Of a DNA stretch of 64,000 bases, positions 45,057-53,844 are shown one piece after another. The stretch comes from Sphingomonas sp. Ag1 (GTDB lineage Bacteria > Pseudomonadota > Alphaproteobacteria > Sphingomonadales > Sphingomonadaceae). The translations under genes were made by a program, and so were the position numbers. The DNA lies in assembly GCF_000980895.1 (NCBI RefSeq), contig NZ_LAZX01000089.1:91261-155260 (forward strand). The letters run 5' to 3'. The notes beneath the pieces were generated by a model, which was not told the origin of the DNA, made no database searches, and worked only from the letters and a program-made list of their open reading frames with translations. Position 1 is the stretch's first letter; the number at the start of each line of letters is the position of its first letter.

Positions 45057-45368
45057 ATGGCAAAGTTCGAGAACCGGTTGGCCTGTGTGATCAAGTCTGA
45101 TGGCACCATCGCCCGCGGGTACATGATCGACAAATGCGAAAAGAAGGGCGACAACGAATATCTGATAAGCTGGAAGATCCCGCTGCAGGGCGAGGCCAAG
45201 ACTAACTTCGCGGGCACGATCGGCAGCGCGATGGAAGAGGAAGTCCAACCCGGCTTCATAACCGTTGGACTGACGCAAGATCCAAGTCAGATGCAGGTGC
45301 ATACATTTGACGTGAGCGGCAAGCCTGCGGCCCGGTCATTTCACATCGCATGCTTCAGAGACGAGTAG
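45057..45368 (+). CDS. Unknown 103-residue protein in the thiocyanate operon
   Basis: Mixed alpha/beta, no signal peptide, three Cys (ACVIKSDG, DKCEKKGD and IACFRDE). No family recognised. A good CAGGAG site precedes the ATG. The gap to the metal permease is 173 bp and contains a 9-bp inverted repeat (CGTTCCGGC/GCCGGAACG at 44932-44968), which may be an attenuator or partial terminator. Its place between the cobalt genes and the anion transporters suggests a role in handling COS, sulfide or cobalt, but the sequence does not say which. Confidence 0.6.
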   Translation: MAKFENRLACVIKSDGTIARGYMIDKCEKKGDNEYLISWKIPLQGEAKTNFAGTIGSAMEEEVQPGFITVGLTQDPSQMQVHTFDVSGKPAARSFHIACFRDE

Positions 45369-45646
45369 ATCGATGACGAATGCGGCCTCTGCCGTTGCTT
45401 CGACTATAATTCGGTTCGGAGCTGGAGCGCCTTGCTGAGGTTGGCGGTATACGCCTGGGCGTAAAATAGCCGAGCGCAGAGAGCGGGCGAGGCTGGTTGC
45501 GGTTGTCGACCGATCTGGCGCTCAACGATTGCGGGTGATGGCTGCGCGCCGGTTTACCCCCTCTCTGCGAAGGCACCCGTTCCGGCATGGGCCGGCAGGC
45601 ATCACCCGCACCAGCGCTCGAAAGCAAGAGCAGAGGAGACCACCGG

Positions 45647-46456
45647 ATGGATGACGTTCTCCTACGCATCGTGATATTCATACTGGTTGGTTTGATATCG
45701 GGCTTCTTCGCGGGCTTGTTCGGTATCGGCGGGGGCACCATCCGCATGCCGATCTTCATCTACCTGTTCCCCTGGCTCGGCGTGGCCCATCCGGTGATGA
45801 TGCATGTAGCAACCGCGACCTCAATGGCACTCGTCATACCGAGCGCCATCAGTTCGAGCCGCAAGCACTACAAGCTCGGCGATTTAGATGTCGGATTTTT
45901 TAAGACCTGGGCCGTCGGCCTTCTCGTCGGCGTTGTGATCGGATCGATCCTGCTGCCATTCGGGTCGACCGAGATTTTGCAGGCCCTGTTTTCGATCTAT
46001 ATCGTCCTAGTAGGTCTCTACATCGCGTTCAATCACGGGCGCTTTTTTTTCGGCCAGCAGCCGCCAAAGGGCGCAAAGATGGTCGGCCTCTCTTCGGTCG
46101 TCGGCTTCGTCGCTGCGATGACCGGCACCAGCGGCGGCACGCTAACGACACCGATCCTCTCGGCCTTCAATATGCGTCTGGAACGCGCGCTCGCGATTTC
46201 TGCCGCCACCGGTCTGATCACCGGCACGGCGGCCTCAATCGGAGCTATCATCAGCGGTTGGAATGCCAAGGAGCTTCCGTCTTACTCACTCGGCTATGTC
46301 GACGTTATTATATTCCTGGTGATGGTTCCGACAGTCATGGTTGCCGCGCCGATCGGCGTGAGTGTCAGCCACAAGATGAACGAGCGAACATTACAGCTTA
46401 CCTACGCGCTGCTGCTAATCGGCATCGGCATTGATCTTTTGCGGCGCCTCATCTGA
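45647..46456 (+). CDS. TSUP-family (TauE/SafE) anion exporter
   Basis: 269 residues, about eight membrane helices, with the two-repeat signature of the family: GFFAGLFGIGGGTIRMPIF in repeat 1 and FVAAMTGTSGGTLTTPIL in repeat 2. TauE/SafE proteins move sulfite, sulfonates or related anions out of the cell. Start ATG 45647 with GAGGAG upstream. Near a thiocyanate hydrolase it may export sulfur products. Some family members import, so direction is uncertain. Confidence 0.85.
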   Translation: MDDVLLRIVIFILVGLISGFFAGLFGIGGGTIRMPIFIYLFPWLGVAHPVMMHVATATSMALVIPSAISSSRKHYKLGDLDVGFFKTWAVGLLVGVVIGSILLPFGSTEILQALFSIYIVLVGLYIAFNHGRFFFGQQPPKGAKMVGLSSVVGFVAAMTGTSGGTLTTPILSAFNMRLERALAISAATGLITGTAASIGAIISGWNAKELPSYSLGYVDVIIFLVMVPTVMVAAPIGVSVSHKMNERTLQLTYALLLIGIGIDLLRRLI

Positions 46457-46563
46457 TCAGGACGGCGGGTTAGCCACAGAAGACACACAACTGTTCGAGC
46501 TCAGTAAAAAATAGCCCAGCCTGCAAGAGTAAGAAGAATTCACAGGTCATATAATCCGCTACG

Positions 46564-46575
46564 CGACTATAGTCG
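46564..46575. promoter_or_regulatory. 12-bp palindrome upstream of amt
   Basis: CGACTATAGTCG, a perfect palindrome 42 bp before the Amt start in an otherwise AT-rich promoter region. A regulator site is plausible; no assignment. Confidence 0.35.
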
Positions 46576-46616
46576 GGCCTCAGGATCGAATATGTAAAAA
46601 TAGAGAGGAAGCGCTG

Positions 46617-47852
46617 ATGAGAGGAATTGAACCAGGCGATACCGCCTTTCTGCTAGTCTGCACGGCGCTGGTCCTCATGATGACGCCGGCGCTGGCGCTG
46701 TTCTACGGGGGACTGGTCCGGGAACGGAACGTCCTGTCGGTAATGATCCAGAACTTCGTCTGTATCGGCGTGGTCGGCATCATCTGGGTGTTCGGCGGGT
46801 TCAGCCTTGCCTTTGGTCCGTCGATCGGCGGCTTCATCGGCGACATCCGCACCTATTTCGGGATGCATGGCGTGGGTGTCGGGGCCGACCCTGCCTATGC
46901 CTCGAACGTGCCGTTCATCCTGGTGTTCGGTTACCAGATGATGTTCGCCATCATCACGCCCGCGCTGATGACGGGTGCCTTTGTCGGCCGGATGCGGTTC
47001 GCGCCGTTCATGTGGTTCGTCGCGCTGTGGACGATCTTCGTCTATCTGCCGGTGGCGCACTGGATCTGGGGTGGCGGGTTCCTGTCCCGGCTGGGCGTGG
47101 TTGATTTCGCGGGCGGGATCGTGATCCATGCCTCAGCCGGCGCATCGGCGCTGGTGACCGCGATCTATCTTGGGCGGCGGCCAACGGGAGATAGCGGGCC
47201 GATTCCGGCGAGCCTGCCGTTGGTTGCTCTTGGGGCGGGCCTGTTATGGTTCGGTTGGTTCGGCTTCAACGCAGGCGGCGCTTACGCTGCCGATGGCCTT
47301 GCGGCTTATGCCTTCACCAACACCATGCTTGCCGGATCGATGGCGATGCTGGTGTGGATGTTCTGGGAGTGGCGGGAAGCCGGGCACCCGACATTCTCCG
47401 GTGTGCTGGTCGGGTCAGTGACGGGTCTTGCCACGATCACCCCCGCATCGGGATATGTTGAGCCAATGTCGGCGCTGCTGATCGGCGCGATCGGCGCTAC
47501 CTGCTGTTATTTCGCCAAGTACATCCAATCGTGGTTGAAGGCGGAGGACACGCTGGAGGTGTTCCGCGCGCATGGAATTGGCGGAATCACCGGCTCGCTG
47601 TTGATTGGCGTATTGGCGAGCCCCGCGATCAATGCCGTCGCGGCAGGAGGCCGGCAGCTGTCGGTTCAAGCAATCGCGGTGGCGGTCGTCGTCATCTACG
47701 CCGTGATCGTCACCACCATCATCCTCTTCCTGCTTGACAAGCTGAGCAAGCTGCGCGTGCCGGTGGAGGTCCAGCGCGAGGGCCTGGACGAGCCGTTCTA
47801 CGGAGAAAGCGCCTACAGCCTGTGGGGCATGAAGGCGGGGAAGCCGGACTGA
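46617..47852 (+). CDS. Amt-family ammonium transporter
   Basis: 411 residues and 11 membrane helices. The ammonium site and pore residues are present: DFAGGIVIHASAG (usual DFAGGTVVHINAG) and AHGIGG carrying the second pore His. No signal peptide is obvious, unlike E. coli AmtB. There is no glnK beside it, which is unusual since amtB and glnK are nearly always paired. ATG 46617 has GAGAGGAAG upstream. In this cluster it could recover or release the ammonia made by thiocyanate hydrolysis. Confidence 0.9.
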   Translation: MRGIEPGDTAFLLVCTALVLMMTPALALFYGGLVRERNVLSVMIQNFVCIGVVGIIWVFGGFSLAFGPSIGGFIGDIRTYFGMHGVGVGADPAYASNVPFILVFGYQMMFAIITPALMTGAFVGRMRFAPFMWFVALWTIFVYLPVAHWIWGGGFLSRLGVVDFAGGIVIHASAGASALVTAIYLGRRPTGDSGPIPASLPLVALGAGLLWFGWFGFNAGGAYAADGLAAYAFTNTMLAGSMAMLVWMFWEWREAGHPTFSGVLVGSVTGLATITPASGYVEPMSALLIGAIGATCCYFAKYIQSWLKAEDTLEVFRAHGIGGITGSLLIGVLASPAINAVAAGGRQLSVQAIAVAVVVIYAVIVTTIILFLLDKLSKLRVPVEVQREGLDEPFYGESAYSLWGMKAGKPD

Positions 47853-47930
47853 TGCGACGATCTGCGGGTGGTCCGGCGATACCGCCCACCGCGCTATCCA
47901 TTCTTCCGTCGGAGGTGAACCGCTTCTGCC

Positions 47931-49166
47931 ATGGAACTGACGCTCTTCATCTTCTTCCTCGTCTACCTTGCCATGGGGCTGGGCTCGCTGCCGTTCTTGA
48001 GGGTGGGGCGCACCGGTGCCGCGGTGATCGGCGGCATGGCGATGTTGACGATCGGCAGCATCACGCCGCAGCAGGCGTGGAACGCCATCGATTATTCCAC
48101 GATGGGAATGCTGTTCGGCCTGATGGTGGTCTCCGCCGCTTTTGTGGTGTCGGGCTTTTACGGCTGGCTAGCCAGAAAGGCCGCAAGCTCCAACGTGTCG
48201 GAGCGCGCATTGCTGGCTATCCTTATCGTTGTCGGCGGGGTCATGGCGGCCTTTCTTACCAATGATGTCGTCGCGGTGTCGATGTGCCCGCTGCTCCTGT
48301 CGATCACCATGGCGCGGGGGTTGAACCCTGTGCCGTTCCTGCTGGGCTTCTGCTTTGCCGCAAATACCGGCGCGGCCGGCACCATCATCGGCAGCCCGCA
48401 GAACATAATCGCCGCGCAGAAGCTGAACCTCTCCTTCGCGGCCGTGTCAGAGATCACCGCCGTTCCCGCCCTGCTGTCATTGCCAGTGATCTGGCTCGTC
48501 ATCACCTACCTCTACCGTGATCGGTGGAAACTGGCCATGCCCTCCACCGATGGGAACGGCGCGCCGGGCGAGACGGAGCCTCCTCCTTTCTCCGTGGGGG
48601 AAACGCTGAAGGCGGCCGTCACCGCATTCGCAGTTGTGGTGGCATTCGTCTTTAGCGACTGGCCCCGCGAAACGGTCGCTCTTACCGCGGCGGGAGTTCT
48701 GCTGCTCAGCAGGCGCGTCTCGTCTAAGTCACTGCTGCACGAAGTAGATGGCGAACTCATCCTCCTCATTATGGGGCTGTTCGTCGTCAATGCCGGCCTG
48801 TCTGCAACCGGTGTGCCGCAGCAGCTCGTGACGTACCTCGCGGCGGAGGGCATCAACCTTAATAACCCGACTGTACTCTTCCTCATCAGCAGCGTCGTCA
48901 GCGACCTGGTGGGAAACAACCCCGCCGTCATGATGCTCGTGCCCTATCTCCGTGTCGGAGGCGACGCGAATTGTCTCGGTGCCGCGCTGTCGCTCGGCAC
49001 GCACTTTTCCAGCAACCTGGTTGTATTTGGCAGCCTTGCGGGGATCATCATGGTCGAACAGGCGAAGGATCGCGGGGTGAAGATCTCCGGTGCCGAATTC
49101 TCCAAGGCGGGCGTCCTCGTCACCGCAGCCACGATGATCATCGCGGTCGTGTGGCTGCTGATCTGA
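47931..49166 (+). CDS. ArsB/NhaD (ion transporter superfamily) anion permease
   Basis: 411 residues with 11-12 helices. It has the family phrases AFLTNDVVAVSMCPLLLSI and SSVVSDLVGNNPAVMMLVPY, one per half, characteristic of the ArsB/NhaD/SLC13-like superfamily. Substrates of relatives include arsenite, sodium, citrate and sulfate. Its position at the end of the cluster makes thiocyanate uptake an attractive but unproven role. Start ATG 47931, 78 bases after the Amt stop, with CGGAGG upstream. Confidence 0.8.
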   Translation: MELTLFIFFLVYLAMGLGSLPFLRVGRTGAAVIGGMAMLTIGSITPQQAWNAIDYSTMGMLFGLMVVSAAFVVSGFYGWLARKAASSNVSERALLAILIVVGGVMAAFLTNDVVAVSMCPLLLSITMARGLNPVPFLLGFCFAANTGAAGTIIGSPQNIIAAQKLNLSFAAVSEITAVPALLSLPVIWLVITYLYRDRWKLAMPSTDGNGAPGETEPPPFSVGETLKAAVTAFAVVVAFVFSDWPRETVALTAAGVLLLSRRVSSKSLLHEVDGELILLIMGLFVVNAGLSATGVPQQLVTYLAAEGINLNNPTVLFLISSVVSDLVGNNPAVMMLVPYLRVGGDANCLGAALSLGTHFSSNLVVFGSLAGIIMVEQAKDRGVKISGAEFSKAGVLVTAATMIIAVVWLLI

Positions 49167-49412
49167 GCCCGCAGACCTATGGCTGGGCTTCAACGCGTCG
49201 TGAAAGGATGGCCATTGATGATCCCGCATGTCGTTCTGCTTCGGGGTCCCGCCGGGCGTGGTCGCTGCCGCAGTCGTGCTGCTCTGCAGCCCAGCATTTT
49301 CTGCGGCTTTAGGGGGCGCGGACAAGTACCCTCGTTGCGATATAGGTCGGCCCGACTTCGGATCGTATCCCAGCAAGGCGGTCGGGCTGAGAAGGGCCCG
49401 ACCAATCGAAAA

Positions 49413-49934
49413 TCAAGCGTCGGAAGTGGCCGACTTGCGCTTGGACTTGGACTTGGCTGGGGCGCCGTTCGCACCGCCGGGGCTCCGCGTCATACCTGGC
49501 TTGCGGCCTAGGCCGATCTTCTTTGCCATGGCTCGACGCGCTTCCGAGTAGCTTTCAGCAACCATAGGATAGTCTGATTTCTGCCGGTAACGATCGCGAT
49601 AATCTTGTGGCGTGAGCCCGTGACCGGCAAGATGGCGCCGGAGCGTCTTGTAAGGCTTGCCGTCGATCATCGATATGATGTGGTCCTTGGAAGCGAGAGA
49701 CTGCCTGACCGAAACCGCTGGCGTGTATTCATTCGCCACGTCTGCTGGCTTCAGGTCTCGCTCAACACCCGAGAGCTGGTCCACAGCTCGGTGCATATCC
49801 TTCAGAAAGGCGAGAACGTCGGTCTCAGATGCTCGAGTGTTCGGGTTAGACAGCCAAGCGGGGGTCAGTTGCACCGCAAAATCAATCGTGTCGAAGTTCG
49901 GATCGTCTTCGGGAATATTAGCCATTATGTACAT
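49413..49934 (-). CDS. MucR/Ros-like regulator lacking zinc cysteines
   Basis: 173 residues. The C-terminal two thirds match MucR: PAVSVRQSL, then the finger region, GLTPQDYRDRYRQKSDYPMV and ARRAMAKKIGLGR. In MucR/Ros the finger begins C-L-E-C; here it reads SMIDGKPYKTLRRHLAGH, with both Cys gone and both His kept. Such finger variants without zinc cysteines are known in the family. MucR proteins repress exopolysaccharide, motility and horizontally acquired genes. ATG 49934 follows AAGGA; 49925 is an alternative. A Lys/Ser-rich tail ends the protein. Confidence 0.82.
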   Translation of the reverse strand: MYIMANIPEDDPNFDTIDFAVQLTPAWLSNPNTRASETDVLAFLKDMHRAVDQLSGVERDLKPADVANEYTPAVSVRQSLASKDHIISMIDGKPYKTLRRHLAGHGLTPQDYRDRYRQKSDYPMVAESYSEARRAMAKKIGLGRKPGMTRSPGGANGAPAKSKSKRKSATSDA

Positions 49935-50540
49935 ACTTTCCTTGGGGAGTGGCTGCGCTGCCATCTAGGCGTCGCCCATTCAAGGTTTAACGGACGTGAA
50001 GGCACCCACGACAGCGGAGACTCCTCTCCAACAGTCGGCGAGAAGCACAGGAAAGCTGTACCCCGCGCGTTACCTCTCGTGTTTAGATACCAGCACGATA
50101 CTCTAAGAATGTCCGACTTTGGGTGGATTGTGTTGAAAAACAAGAAGGCGGGTCGAACCTCGACAACTGAGCGCAATAATGTCTCAATAAAGACCTCAGC
50201 GCCAAAGTATAAACTGCATAATACTGGCGTCGCATTGACATGTCGTTTCGTGATGAGGTCTGGCTGTCGGGTGCTCAGGAGTTTTTCGACCCAAACGGGG
50301 CGTAAGCCGTCATTTCGTCCAAGCGGCTGGCCACCGGCGGCTTTCCAAGCTCTCGAGCCACAAGCCGCCTTTCCACTACCGGCCCAGTTTCGACCACGGG
50401 TTTCAGCAAACCTGCGACCGCTCTCGAAACACTTGTGAGCGAACCCTAATCGACCGGGCGCGCGACGTAATTGAACGTCCGCCTTTACGCAGATCGCAGC
50501 GGAGGTACCCTCCGCCGCTGAGACCTGAACGAGATCCGCC
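49935..50540. other. 600-bp stretch without a supportable gene
   Basis: Frames here are antisense extensions or short. Base composition is somewhat AT-richer around 50100-50250. It presumably includes the promoter of the MucR-like gene. Confidence 0.5.
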
Positions 50541-50960
50541 CTACAATCGTTTGCTGAGGAAGAACCGCTTTTGGCCCGCAGGATGATCGTCGATCGCGCC
50601 GAAAACCTCGTAGCCCAGCTTTTCGTAGAAGCCACGTGCTTGGAACTCGAAGGTATCTAACCAAACCCCGATACAGTCGTTGGCCCGCGCAATGGCCTCG
50701 GCTTGCTCCATGAGCGCCGTTCCATGGTTGTGGCCGCGATGCTCCTCGGGAATGGCGATCAGCTCCACAAACAGCCAATTATAGGCGCACTGCCCCCATA
50801 GCCCGCCCACGTGGGCTCCGTCTTCGTCCGTCAGCAGGACGGCCACTGGCTTAATGCGCGGATCACCGGCCCGGCTCACATTGTGGGCGTGTAGCAGCGC
50901 CAAGACGAGGTCCTGGTGCGATTCGGAGGGTTCGTCAGGAACGGTTACGCGCAGCGGCAT
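50541..50960 (-). CDS. GNAT-family N-acetyltransferase
   Basis: 139 residues with the GNAT fold. The acetyl-CoA loop is in IPEEHRGHNHGTALM (R/Q-x-x-G-x-G/A, here RGHNHGTA), and the C-terminal strand GVWLDTFEFQARGFYEKLGY, with the Asn/Phe-x-x-A-x-x-F-Y-x-x-x-G-F/Y pattern, is typical. Substrate unknown. The gene is alone. Ribosome site is weak. Confidence 0.85.
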   Translation of the reverse strand: MPLRVTVPDEPSESHQDLVLALLHAHNVSRAGDPRIKPVAVLLTDEDGAHVGGLWGQCAYNWLFVELIAIPEEHRGHNHGTALMEQAEAIARANDCIGVWLDTFEFQARGFYEKLGYEVFGAIDDHPAGQKRFFLSKRL

Positions 50961-51092
50961 GGCTCACCATACCCCGATGGACACTGCGCACAACGAGCCC
51001 GTCTTCTGTCCCGCCTGAGCCCCCTCCGGATCGACGTGGAGGTTGCCTCCGCCATGGCGACGGCCTTCTCAAACTGCGTGCTGGTCGAATTG

Positions 51093-51635
51093 CTAAGCCG
51101 AGCCCATCAGCTGTGCAAACGCCTCCCGGACGTTTGCCGGGGCTCCTGCCAGCAGGACCGCCACCCTTTCTTGATGTGCTTCTCCGCGATCTGCCGACAG
51201 GTGGGCCATCGACCAATCGCCAAAGGCGCGTTCCTCCACGAGTTGATCAACGATAATTTGAATATTGCGATGGCGCTGGTCCGCGATGATACGCCTCAAC
51301 GTCGACGCGACGCTATCCGGCGGGCCTTCGAGAAGCTGAGTGAACCGATCACCGTCACTCCACAGTAGGCCAGAAATGCCATCGATCCCGTTGTATCTTC
51401 GAGACTTAACTAAGATCGCATCTAGATCGGCGCGAGCTACTCGAGCGCGAGCTTCGCTCTGGTATGTCACTTGCCGAAGATGAGTATCTCCGTCGAGCTC
51501 GATCGCGTCGGCGCGACGTTCCAGTTCGTTGGCGAACGAGCGCATACTGCATGCCGACTTGTCACCCGCGAACTCATCGGCGGCGTGACGAGCTTTTTGA
51601 GCTTTGGAACGAAGCTGGCGAACATAATTCTTCAT
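51093..51635 (-). CDS. BLUF-domain blue-light sensor with helical N-terminus
   Basis: 180 residues. The BLUF domain covers about 52-150: Tyr in VTYQSEA and Gln in FTQLLEG are the flavin-switch pair, with the Asn of RRYNGIDGISGLLW and the closing FGDWSMAH. It binds FAD and senses blue light. The first 50 residues are a charged helix (QLRSKAQKARHAADEFAG) not part of the normal domain, likely a dimer or partner interface. No effector domain or EAL gene is adjacent. Confidence 0.85.
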   Translation of the reverse strand: MKNYVRQLRSKAQKARHAADEFAGDKSACSMRSFANELERRADAIELDGDTHLRQVTYQSEARARVARADLDAILVKSRRYNGIDGISGLLWSDGDRFTQLLEGPPDSVASTLRRIIADQRHRNIQIIVDQLVEERAFGDWSMAHLSADRGEAHQERVAVLLAGAPANVREAFAQLMGSA

Positions 51636-51944
51636 TCCTTCTTAACTCAGATCGTCCTGATTGGTGGCACGGCAGGCACGGACCGTTAATTTCTTTCTGG
51701 GCCGAGCCAAGCCGTCTGGCTCGGGAGAGTGAGATTGATGGAGGAGTTTGCCTCGGGCACTGCAGCCCTTCAGCGCACGAAACTTTACGGGTGCGGCACT
51801 CGCTGTTCCGGTGATTATACCCGTACCGCACCCTCTCGCACCCGCTTGGTAGCAGCATATACCAATGCACGTTTTGCGTAATCGCGAGCAGGGGGCTGTA
51901 CGATCAAGATTGGGCGGCAAGCGGTCGATCTAAACCGATTACGC
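51636..51944. other. Spacer between the BLUF gene and a small exported protein gene
   Basis: About 310 bp with no convincing frame or repeat. Confidence 0.5.
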
Positions 51945-52286
51945 TTACCTGCACTTCCCTTCCGCTTTGAGTTTCGCGCGATAGCGACGCCCGTGCTCAG
52001 CCCTCCATGCATCGGCGCGCTGCCGGCCGTTCGACCGGAGCAATTTATCATATTGGGCTTCCATTGCTCGACGTTCCGCACCCGGGCCGGAGTCCGCCAG
52101 GCATCGACTTGAGACCGAATTGGAGCGCACATTTCTGCTAGCGATGTCGCCGGAAATTTTGTTGGCCATCACGCCTGTCGCGGTTTGCCCCATAGGCGTG
52201 GTATCAACGGGAGCATACTGGGCGCTTGCCGGTGCGATATAAAACATCATTGAGCCAGTGATCAGGCGGCCTAGTCCTCGCAACAT
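51945..52286 (-). CDS. Small exported protein
   Basis: 113 residues with a signal peptide (about 1-21, ASAQ). The mature part is polar with a basic C-terminus (GRRYRAKLKAEGKC) and two Cys that may form a disulfide. No family known. ATG 52286 has GGAG seven bases upstream; the longer frame to 52490 lacks a start signal. Confidence 0.6.
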   Translation of the reverse strand: MLRGLGRLITGSMMFYIAPASAQYAPVDTTPMGQTATGVMANKISGDIASRNVRSNSVSSRCLADSGPGAERRAMEAQYDKLLRSNGRQRADAWRAEHGRRYRAKLKAEGKCR

Positions 52287-52552
52287 AACGTTCTCCAACA
52301 AGCGCCTCTCAATCTGATCACAAGTGCTGAACGGAACCAGTACAACTCGCCAAGAGGCGACGTAACTGTGTCGAGTTGAGCCGGGCGATTGCTTTCGTGC
52401 CACCTTCGGAGCGGGGGCGGGCCCGCAGCAGGCGCGCTGCACATTCTCATACGTCGCTGGTCCGCTTTGTGTCTTAACGGCAAACCGCACGTCAAATCTC
52501 AGGCGCGCGGTGGACCGTTAAAGAACAGCGGATTGGCAGGAAACTGATGCTG

Positions 52553-52777
52553 TTACGTTAGGCCACAATGATTGAAATAGTCGCTCGCAGCAGCTTTTAA
52601 ATAAGCTTGATAGAGCGGCTCCCTCCATGGTCCTCGTGATGCATTGACGGCAGCCACAGCGTTCTCGAAATTAAGGCGCTTGGTTCTACAAGAAGCACTC
52701 TCTGCCGATGCTACACTAGTAATAGAGAATGATGACAGCGCAATTAAACCTAACGAAAGCGGTCTAACAAATTTCAT
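52553..52777 (-). CDS. Very small exported protein
   Basis: 74 residues. Signal peptide 1-24 (SVASAES). The mature peptide of about 50 residues has two Cys (SCRTKRLNF and NHCGLT) and is mostly helical. Not recognised. ATG 52777 has AGGAG at a good distance. The AT-rich leader suggests acquired DNA. Confidence 0.6.
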   Translation of the reverse strand: MKFVRPLSLGLIALSSFSITSVASAESASCRTKRLNFENAVAAVNASRGPWREPLYQAYLKAAASDYFNHCGLT

Positions 52778-52823
52778 TGTGCCTTCTCCTAAAGAATATC
52801 TTTTCTTTCTCATGTTCTAAAAG

Positions 52824-53316
52824 CTAATTCAAGCACTTCGCAACTCGATCCTGATTGATATCGTCTCCTCCGTCCGGGATCCGGAACGTCTTACCGCAAA
52901 TGACGGCGGCGGCTTCTTCCACTTTGCGCTGGCTATTGTCCCGCATATGGCGTTGGACTTCAGCGGACCGCTCCGCGTCGTTGGACAGCCCGTGAGATTG
53001 TCCAGGCCTCGTTCGGACCGCATTGCGTCCTCAGCCACCTGGATGCCTGCCTCTCATTCGTCTTGGCTCGGGTTGCGTAGGCGCTTTCCAAAGCAGCGCG
53101 CTTGGCCTTGCTCAGCGGTTTTCCATTGCAAAGCCCAAAAGGGGCAGAGGAGCGCCGGGTCTTGGAGTTGGCGCGCTTATACCTGTCCGTGTCCAGTTGA
53201 AGCGGATTGGCATAGCCGCCTGGAGAAGCGGTTGCGACGGACGGCACCGAGACCTCCTGCGAGTGCCCGGGAACAGCGAATGCTAGAACAATCGGGAAAA
53301 CCGTTAATCGCATCAC
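52824..53316 (-). pseudogene. Exported protein, probably frameshifted
   Basis: The first frame from 53316 gives a signal peptide (MMRLTVFPIVLAFAVPGHSQ) and a mature part to about 53000, then stops at GAVR (52960), 118 residues in all. Past the junction another frame continues smoothly: EVQRHMRDNSQRKVEEAAAV then ICGKTFRIPDGGDDINQD to a stop at 52824. The join is near 53000 and needs a one-base shift. The composition (paired Cys in LCNGKPLS and RTQCGPNE) resembles the other small exported proteins here. It could instead be a true 118-residue protein. Confidence 0.5.
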
Positions 53317-53788
53317 AACCCTCCTTTAGCGATCGAACGCTCGAGATGCTTGCAAACGAGCACGTGCATTCCAAGAGCTAATCGATCGACTTGCTACGAT
53401 GTCGGCACGGCGGAGATTGTCCCCGCCATCATATAGGGAAAGGGGCAGAATAGCTGGGAGCCCGGCACGCTGATGCGGATAGATACCCGCGCGATACCCT
53501 CAGCTCGGCCGCTGGCAGGCCGCATGAATGTCGGCGTTGGATGATTACCCGCGGGCCCCTGAATGGCTGAGATTGGGTGGAAAGCGGGATGTCCGCTTAC
53601 GGGAACGTCGATGCCGATCGCCGACAAAGCGCGGCACCGCCTTTCCCAAAAGCGATCGAGTTACGGGAAAGGCGATCAGCGCGCAGGCGATCGATCGCGA
53701 CAGCCGGGCGACGCGGGCGAGTCCGAGCCGGCGAACGTACCGTGCCTAAAGACTACTGCCTGCTCTCGGCTCTCCCTATGAACCTTGA
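53317..53788. other. 470-bp stretch without a supportable gene
   Basis: Three overlapping short plus-strand frames, none with support. Leads into the zinc receptor promoter. Confidence 0.5.
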
Positions 53789-53808
53789 TTATATGTTATA
53801 GCATATCA
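53789..53808 (+). promoter_or_regulatory. Zur-like operator upstream of znuD
   Basis: TTATATGTTATAGCATATCA contains the near-perfect palindrome ATATG-TTATAG-CATAT, close to the Zur box core ATATGTTATAACATAT. It lies about 40 bp before the start codon. Confidence 0.65.
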
Positions 53809-53844
53809 TACGCGAAGCTTTCTGGGGTCAGCTGGGGAAGAATC

